Assembly: GCF_905404315.1 (NCBI RefSeq)
Contig: NC_066290.1
Location: 11,717,453-11,781,452, forward strand
Source: Leptidea sinapis
Lineage: Eukaryota; Arthropoda; Insecta; Lepidoptera; Pieridae
Reading direction: 5' to 3'
DNA length: 64,000 bases
Shown: in pieces, positions 25,201-34,200 of the stretch
Position numbering within the stretch: position 1 is the stretch's first letter
Layout: each line of letters begins with the position of its first letter
Position numbers and translations under genes: made by a program
The notes under the pieces: generated by a model
Databases searched by the model: none
Told to the model about the DNA's origin: nothing
The model's input: the letters and a program-made list of their open reading frames with translations, nothing else

Positions 25201-28200
25201 CCGTGTTGCTTCTGAGTGATATGCGGGATAAAGTGGTGGTATAGGTGGTCGTAAACTAAGGACTCTAATATTTTGGCAAAACTGGATAAGATGCTTATAG
25301 GCCTATAATTAGTACAGTCGCTAGGGTCACCCGATTTGTGTATTGGTATGATGTGTGCTTCTTTCCAAGCATGAGGAAAAACACCAGTTTGTATAGATTT
25401 GTTAAAAATCAAGTAAAGAGGGTCTATCAGAGCCTCTGAGCAATGCTTAATAAAGTAGGGAGGAATGCCATCTGGCCCAGCTCCTTTGTTAGGATCCAAT
25501 GCATTGAGTTTCTTTAAAATATCCTCTTTAGATATGTGCACTGAAAATAGAGGATAATTAATAGGCTGACTTGATAAAGAATCGTTCATGTGCCTATCTG
25601 GTTCAAAAACTGATGAAAAATACTCGGAGAAGAGTTCGGCTGCGGCTTCACCACCAGTTGCAATTTTGTCACCAAACTTAATGGTCTCGGGGATTGACGG
25701 TCTAAGTCTTTTACTTTTAATATAAGAAAAGAATAGTTTGGTTGAATTATTAAGCGACTCTTCCACACTTAAAAGGAATGAGTTATAACAAGCCTTAATC
25801 AGAGCCTTGGACCTAGAGCGTAATAACCGAAACTCGTCGAAGTCCCTCGGATTATTGGTTTTTTTATATTTTTTATGGATACGATTTTTCTCTTCTATAC
25901 AGGCTTTCAAAGATTCTGAAAACCAAATAGGATAGTTCAATCGACCTATTCGCTTATATTTTGTGTTTCTTTTTATTGTGCCGTTAAGTATTTCATAAAA
26001 ATATTTAACACTCAAGTTGACATCACTATGGCTTAAAATACTGTCCCATGTGTTATTATTAAGTTGTAGTATACAACTTTTTGTGTCACATTTACGAAAG
26101 TTAGGCACCATAATAGATTTGTTTTGTATATTTTTAATATTAGATTCAATAGACACATCGATCTCAATGGCTGGGTGGTGTCGGTCGGGCACACACAATG
26201 GGGAACTCTCAGATAAAGATACGTCTGTCAGATCTGTCATAAAAAGGTCAAGAGTACGATTATTTGAATTGCGAACATAATTATATTGTGACAGGCCACC
26301 CACCTCCAGTAGATCAATAAGTAGCGAAGATTTGGTATCGTAGGCTTTACTAGGGCACAGACGAGGAATGGAAATGTTATCGCATGACCATATAATACCA
26401 GGCACATTAAAATCACCGAGAATAATAGTTTTAGAATTGTTTAGATTTAAAAGCCTATTACAACAATTATCATAAAAAGTGCGACATTGAGTGACATTCA
26501 GATCGGGAGGTAAGTATACAAGGTATATATTTAAGTTAAATCCACGAGGTCCTCGGTTCTCTCGTACTGTTATCCATATATCCTCTAATGAGCTTTCAAG
26601 TTCGGGATGTCTAATTGCAAATAGATTTTTCTTAAGTGCTAACAGAACACCCCCACCGGATTGCTTTGACAAACAAGTAGATTCGCGGTCTCTACGAAAT
26701 ACGTTATACCTGTCATCCACAAATTCACTATTAGAGAAAGAGCTATCTAGGTTTGTTTCGCATAAACAGATAATATCATAATTCTCAATTAGGATATTTT
26801 TGTACAATTCCGTTAATTTAGTTCTTATTCGGTTAACATTCTGATAAAATATTTTCATAAAAAAAACTGATATTTAAAAATCCAAATAACGTAATAAACG
26901 TATAACCTTAAAACTAAATATTTATACAAAACAATAAGTAATATATATCACAAAATTAGCTTCTCAAGACTCATGATATCTTTAATGTAAATAGCGGGTG
27001 AGGTGTCGTCTTTTCTTATATATACTCGGCCGAATTTAACCCATACGTACTTACATCCCTTATCCTTAGCCAGATGTCGCGCGGCTGCATGCAAGTCCTT
27101 ACATTGCTTTGAAAGGTGTTCACCCACGAAAATAGGTATTTTATCTCCACTAACTCCGATGTGAACGGAATTTAGGTGATCCATCGGATTACCTCTGTTG
27201 TATCTCTTGACGCCTGATATAATTGCATCACGGTGACGTTCAGATGGAAGTGTTACAAGTACATTTCGAGGCCTGTCAGATGAGGGGTTAAGTTTGGCAA
27301 TTCGACGACACGAGCGTATATCACTGTCCGATATGGGCATTTTTATTTGTTCACAAAGCTTCTTAAACAACATGGCTAAGTTCTCATTCCGGCGCTCTGG
27401 ACCTCTAAGTTACAGCTCCTTGAAGCTTTTTCGGATTGACAAAGACGATACTCCAACTTAGCCATATCAGATTGTACCTTGGCTTTCTGTGCTTCGAGTT
27501 CAGTAATTCTCTTAATAGCCTGATCAAGATTTGTTCTTGTGTCTTTTTGTTTTTTAGATATAAAGTCTGTAGTTTCAGTAAACTCTTGTTTAATTGTTTC
27601 CACAACAGCTTTCACTTCAGATTTCACTTTTTCCTGAATTTCAAGGGAGAGTGTAGATCTGATACTATCTAACTTTAAGTCAATAAGCTCACTAAATTGT
27701 CTCATGTTGATTGTAGCTCTTGAATCAATATTGAGTGGTTCACACCCATTATTCGAATTAATTGATTTAGAAAAAGAGTTATCAAGTGAGTCATTGCTTG
27801 AAATTTTGCCATGAGAGGGTTGGGAAGCAGGCAGTGATTGAGCCGAAGCCACTGGAACATTGTTCAGCCTATGTCGCGATCCTACGGGAGTATCATCATT
27901 TCTAGTTCTACGAGTAATATTTGCACATGACTCGCAGCGCCACGATCGATTCAGTTCTCTAATATTTGACTTAAAATATGATGACGAGTAATCAATGCAT
28001 TGGTAGTGATAGCACGCTTTACATGCAACACATTTAAGTAAGTCAGACTGGCTGACAGCTTTCTTACATCCCAAGCAGTTCATAGCTAATTAGCGGTAAA
28101 CACAGTATCGTAACTTATGACGTAGACGCGGAATGAACGAAGAGAACAGTACAGTTATATTCACAGTTAATAATAAATTTACAAGTACCGTCTTTATTTT

Positions 28201-31200
28201 TTCCACATTACCTGTTACACTTATTATTTTCACTTTTTTATAATGTATCACAGTGCACGATCCTCAACCGTGCGATAAACAATTTAATAATTGGTATAAA
28301 TAACAATTTAGATATAGTTTTTTTTTGTTAATTTAAAGTTATATACCTACTGTCACTGTTCTGCTTACTGTATCGTTAACACGGGAGTTCCACTTCAGAT
28401 TTTGTTTTGTGTTTAAATTGAGTGTCACTGGAAACTATTTGTGGAAAACAATTACTGATAAATTTTGAACACTGCACAACAGAATTATTAATAAGGTAAC
28501 TTCTACTGATTGCTATTTTTATTGAACAAATTTATTTTTACGGAGATCTTGATTATGATTTTACAGCTGTCAAACATTGATGAATCATAACTATCTTATT
28601 ATCTCTATTAATAGTCCCTAGAATTATAAAACATTAGAAATGTATTTCTCCGCAACAGATGACAGCATTATAAACGTTGTACATGCGACATTGAACCTTA
28701 TTATGTGGGAAAATAATAATGCGTACTAAATTATGAATTTTTTTTCCGCAACTACAGAATTCTCTGATTGCGTAAATACCAATAGCTATGATACAATATA
28801 TATATAATGTGTCCCTGCCTGTAGTAATAAAACCTTAGGAGTAGTAACTATAAACTATTTTACTGACGAAAATACCCCATATATAGGGTCAATTCCAAAA
28901 CCCTGCCAGTCTCTAGCTAGTTATATTTTTATTTTAGCAAAATCACCTTAATTTGTAAAACATCGACGGTTTAAGTTCTACGTCCTGAAAAAGCTCAATG
29001 TAGGTCTTATTTTAAAGGCATAGATGTAGAGTAACTAAAATTATAAAAGAGCTTTCAAATAACTGTTTTTTTTTATTAAATATATACAAAATTTTACACA
29101 AATTATTTTGCCACAAACTAGGCATAGCCTGTACTATGGGTACAAGACAATGATATTTTTAATACTGAAATAATAAATAATATAATAATATAATATGTAT
29201 ATGATAATGACTCGGAAACCAACATCCACATTCATCATAATAATGTTTGCACCTACCGGGATTCAAGCCCGGGACCTCTAGCTCAGTAGGCAGGGTCACT
29301 AACCACTGGGCTGTATGGGTTGTCGTTTTGTGATTGCTTATTATTTTTTCAAAGTATTTTAGCTCATTTGGGCGCTTTATTTTCATTGTTAATAATAATA
29401 TTTTTGTATGAGCCAATAATTTTAAGATTTTTAACTGAATTTTATAAATTTCTTTAATATGAGTTTTATAAGTTCTGCCTAACTAATTGACACGGCCAAG
29501 GTTCTAGTTCAGGAGATGCAATGAAAAATAATTTATCTTTATCTAAGTCCCACCCCAAAATATCTGTAACTGTTGAATTTCCAGGTGTCAACTCGATAAT
29601 TTCTAATGCCTTACGGCCGTTCCCAATATACTATCTACAGATACAGATAAATTACTACCTTCTACTGTCAGTAATTAGCTGTCAATAATCTGAAGCTGTC
29701 CCAATATACCCGATAAGTCATTCTTATCGCCTTATATTGGCTGTATATTTCCATACAAACTTCCATCGCTGGTAAGCTATACGTCCTCCCATTGGCAGAC
29801 AGCGTTTACGAATAAGGTGAGTACCCGTCGATAAGTTTATTGTGACAGAAAAGTCAACGATAGTTACGATTTTTATCTCAAGTAAGAGATAGACTGAATA
29901 TTGAAAACGGCCGTTAAAGTCAAACAATGTAACATGCATATTGTATCTCTAGTTCTCGTATAGTTGTGGTTGAATCTCAATCATTCTAATGGCGTAGCAC
30001 ACATTACTCAATAGTTTTGTCTTCCCAAGATTGCTTAGCGGCCATGTCAGTCGTGTGTATGTGTGCGTGCGTGGACTCAGTACTTTGTTACTGTTCTATT
30101 CCTGTATTGTGAACATAGTTACTCAATTGAACGATAATTGGACGCGACTGATGATATGAGTTAATGAACCAACGGAATAAAGATCGCAGCGTGAGAGTTA
30201 TAATGATTCTCAACACACGCGAACACACAACTTGATACACACAATTCTGACACCTAACAACAACAGAACAAGTATTAGTTTCGTATTTATCTCCACCTAA
30301 TATAGATCCACGCTATATTAACAATTATCGACTTTAGATCAAGATCTATTTTGCTCTGATTCATCATTTAAATGGATGTTTATCAATGTTTTTTACGCGC
30401 GAACTTCTTTCTTAGTGTACGTATCAACATGTCCATATAATTAACTTTGAAACGGTCTGTCTCGTTTGGGATATTATTAACAACCAAAGCCAAGCAACAG
30501 ATAAGTTGGAACAACCAGACACTCAAAACTGGAAATAATTGATATCAGAAAATAGCTCTTGCACTGTGCCAATACTCTTGTATGAAAAAAAGCGGCCAAG
30601 TGCGAGTCGGACTCGCCCATGAAGGGTTCCGTAGCAAAAAGTAAATTATAAAATTTAATGCTTTTTAAACTATTTGTTAATACACAAATAAAATTTGAAA
30701 ACAAAATTTTATGAACGATGCTGGACCTACAAAATGCTTTTTTTATATTAGAGTTGATTGAATGAAAGGTAAATTGCGGTTTACGATTTATAAAAAAAAA
30801 CTACTTTACTAGATCTCGTTCAAACCACTTTCCTGTGGAAGTCGGCATCGTAATGTACATCATATATTTTTTTTACTTTTATTATTCTCTTATTTCAGGG
30901 GGGGCGCACACATTTTACCACTTTGTAAGTGTCTCTCGCGCAAACTATACTTAGCAATAGCTTAGAAAAAATATTTAAAACCTAAAATATATTTAAAACC
31001 TCAATATCATTTTTGAAAACCTATCCATACTCGTAGATCCACACATAAGTATTCCGTTTTTTGCCATTTGGCTACGGAACCCTAAAAGGTGTGCGTGCAA
31101 ACTTTACGGTGCGTTTTGGTATTTCTTTTATCCATTTGCTATTTTTGCTTTGTTTTCGAAAGCGCGCGCTAACGACAAAACTAGCGTTGAGACAACTTGA

Positions 31201-34200
31201 CAGCCCGAAGATGCGCGACCAATTTTGTGTAGGTTTATATTAAAAATACTGAGGAGTTGATTCCATGCGAGACTGACTTTTACGACTTGCCAATCAAAAT
31301 CAGTTACAGAAACAATAGATTCGCTTTCCTTTTCTATCTTTCTGTATCTCCGTAAGAGATGTTTCTCACTCTCACACCATTTGTTTGTCTATGCTCTTGT
31401 ATATTATAGATACAGGTATATGCTCTTTGTAAAAAAATAATAATATATCTTCAGCCATCGGTGAATACCATCAGGAAACCCACAAGCTTTTATGTCCTTT
31501 TTAATCAATTCCATAAAAAACATGTGTACAAATACTTGTTTTGATTACCTATGCCATTTAGGTAGTTCCACTCATAGATATCATCCTTCCATACGTCTAG
31601 AACTAGATAGAATTCGACAGCTATGAAAACTTTAAAAAAAAATTGTGTTGGACAGTTAACCTCTATTTTGATCAATGCACGCACACTAACACAAAGTTAA
31701 ACACAATTAGTGTGAAACGTAGCTTGTCACGCACACTAAAGTAATAAACCAGGCCTGTTTTCATCGGATGTCTAGCAGCAAGCGCCAATATCTAGACGTA
31801 AGTATAAATTATTAATTCATTTGATCAGATTTTTTTTATAATAAAACCATTTAGGAAGCAATAAGTAAAAATCCATAGACGGAGTTCTGAATCCTGAGGT
31901 AACGAAAAGAAACAACTTAAAAACCAACACCGATTTTTGAAAATTTATTGAAGTAGGCGTTATTTTGCGGAAATCCATGTTATGAGTTCTTCAAAAATTT
32001 TGACTCATGTTTCGCCTCTATATGAGGCAGACGTTGACTCGCCAAACTCTGGCACAAGACTCAAGAAAACTCAAAACATTTTGATACCTATTTTTGAAGC
32101 AATATAAAAAACCAACCTTTTTAAGCCATGCTGGATCAGGCAGCGGCAGATCCGGGAAGGCTCTCTTCCTCTCCACGTAGTACCAGGGTGCTCTTACGTA
32201 GTAATACCAGGATATTACCCTCTCGACGGGATCGCGTACGACATTCACGTAAATTGGCGACGGGTATCCGAATCTGTGAAGGATACGGTAATTAAGGCCT
32301 GACATTTCGGACGGACTTTTGAGTTGATCTTATTAAGATTTCGTTTCTCGTTAAGATTATCGTTCTATCTCGTTAAGATATTTTTTTATGAAAATAAGGG
32401 TCGAGATGAGCAGGACGTTCAGCTGATAGCAATTGATACGCCCTACCCATTACAATGCAGTGCCTCAGTGCTCAGGATTCTTGAAAAACCCGAAAATTCT
32501 AAGCGGCACTACAATTGCGCTCGTCGCCTTGAGACATAAGATGTTAAGTCTCATTTGCCCAGTAATTTAACTAGCTACGGCGCCCTTAAGACCGAAACAC
32601 AGTAATTTTTATATTACTGCTTCGGCAGAAATTGGCGCTGTTATGATACCCATAATCTAGCCGGCTTCCTGTTCAAAGGAGCTTCGCACTGGCTATTAGT
32701 GTGTTCATAAATAAAAGTACATTACCTTGTGAAGTTTGTGTAGCAAACATGCTTGATATATGAGGCTGGTGGGGGATGAGCGGAAACCACGCTGACGAGG
32801 ATCTGTTGGTCTGCCGGAGCCAGCCGTATTGTTTCAACCCGCTGAACTGCATCTCGGTGAAAACCTAATTCAAATTCAAATTAAAATATATTTATTCAGA
32901 ATAGGACGTGACATCACTTATTGAAAGTAAAAAACTACCACTCATTTCAAAACGAATGCCTCAGACCTGAGAAGAATGGGCGCGACAAACTCAGCGGGCT
33001 GTTTTTTCATCAAAAAACTATGTTTACAAATCAATAAACTTATTGTTTAATAGCCTGGCGGCGGTCGCTCTATTCCCAATCTGTGGTATCATTAATAAAG
33101 TCATTTATGTCATAGTAACCTTTACCACACAAACGTTTTTTAACAATTCTTTTGAATATCGTAATATTTTTTTTTAACATTTTCTGGGACCTTGTTGTAA
33201 AAGCAAATACATCGCCCCACAAAAGACTTATTAACTCGACTTAGCCGAGTAGTAAGTAGGTATTAAAAGTTTATGTCTGTTCCTGGTGTTAACATTATGG
33301 TTATGACAAATTTATCTTTTACGAAGTTCGATTACTACAACTGGTGAATTCGAGTTAATAGAGCTTAATAACATTTTAAAACGTAATGCCGAGTTTCAAT
33401 ACTTACAATTATCACCAATAATAACTAATATTACTTCTGCTTATGTAGTTAATGAAGTAAATATCTTTTTTTTTGTCCAATTTAAGGTCAACAAAAATTT
33501 GATTAGTCGAAGATATTTTCAACAATTTATTATTATTAAATTTATGTATATTAAGTAGGTATATTAATAACAAATCAAGACGCATATTCAGGTTTCAGGC
33601 AAAAGCAAAGAGACTAAGGTATGCCAAGAATGACAAAAGCGATCCGATCAAAGAGTATTTAATAACCCCAGCTCGCCGTTTCATACAACATTGCAGGAAC
33701 GTTGTAATGTTCCAAATTCAAAAAACGCTCCTGCAATGGATTTAATTTTCTTTGTCCGAAAAAACGATACTTCGCGTGTTCTTTCTTCGAATATAATGAC
33801 AGTATTTCCATGCATGTTTGAGAAAAAGTGTTTTATTTAAATGTGAAACACTCACGTTAATCAAAGAAAATACTATAATGTAACTAAATAAAAATACAAT
33901 CATTCGAATCGTTTGTGAATTAGTCGATACTTACGCATTTACACATCTCCATGTAATTAATTTGTTATTAGAAAATTCTAGAAGTCGTGATGTTTCACAT
34001 TCACGCTCATTGCGTGCATGTGTCTCGAAAGCATTAAGATTTAATTTAATATTACACCTACTCTCAGCAACCGTCACCTAGTTTACGCTTCGTTACTTCA
34101 ACAGCATTGCTGTCCAAACAATACAACAATCTGCTTAAACAAGAACTACACATCCTACAACATTTCAAAAGACTTCTAATGCGGTTGTTAACTATTTAAC

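Larger units (their letters stand above)
23703..28500 (-). mobile_element. Near-intact CR1/Jockey-group LINE
   Basis: A non-LTR retrotransposon in the long pipe intron, on the same strand as pipe. The 3' end is marked by a (TAAA)n tail, seen as TTTATTTATT repeats at 23708-23735. ORF2 (26858-24009) is open over its full length; ORF1 (28083-26948) carries one frame change. The 5' boundary is not defined: no target-site duplication was found, and about 28500 is a guess based on where AT-rich intronic sequence resumes. Confidence 0.85.

Noticed and set aside
29240..29325. Possible tRNA gene on the minus strand
   Set aside because: The A and B boxes are good but the sequence continues into a tRNA-unrelated body and A-rich tail, so it is a SINE.
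31061..31243. 60-residue frame in a pipe intron, considered as an extra exon
   Set aside because: It is on the wrong strand for pipe, and the flanking pipe exons already join in phase without it.
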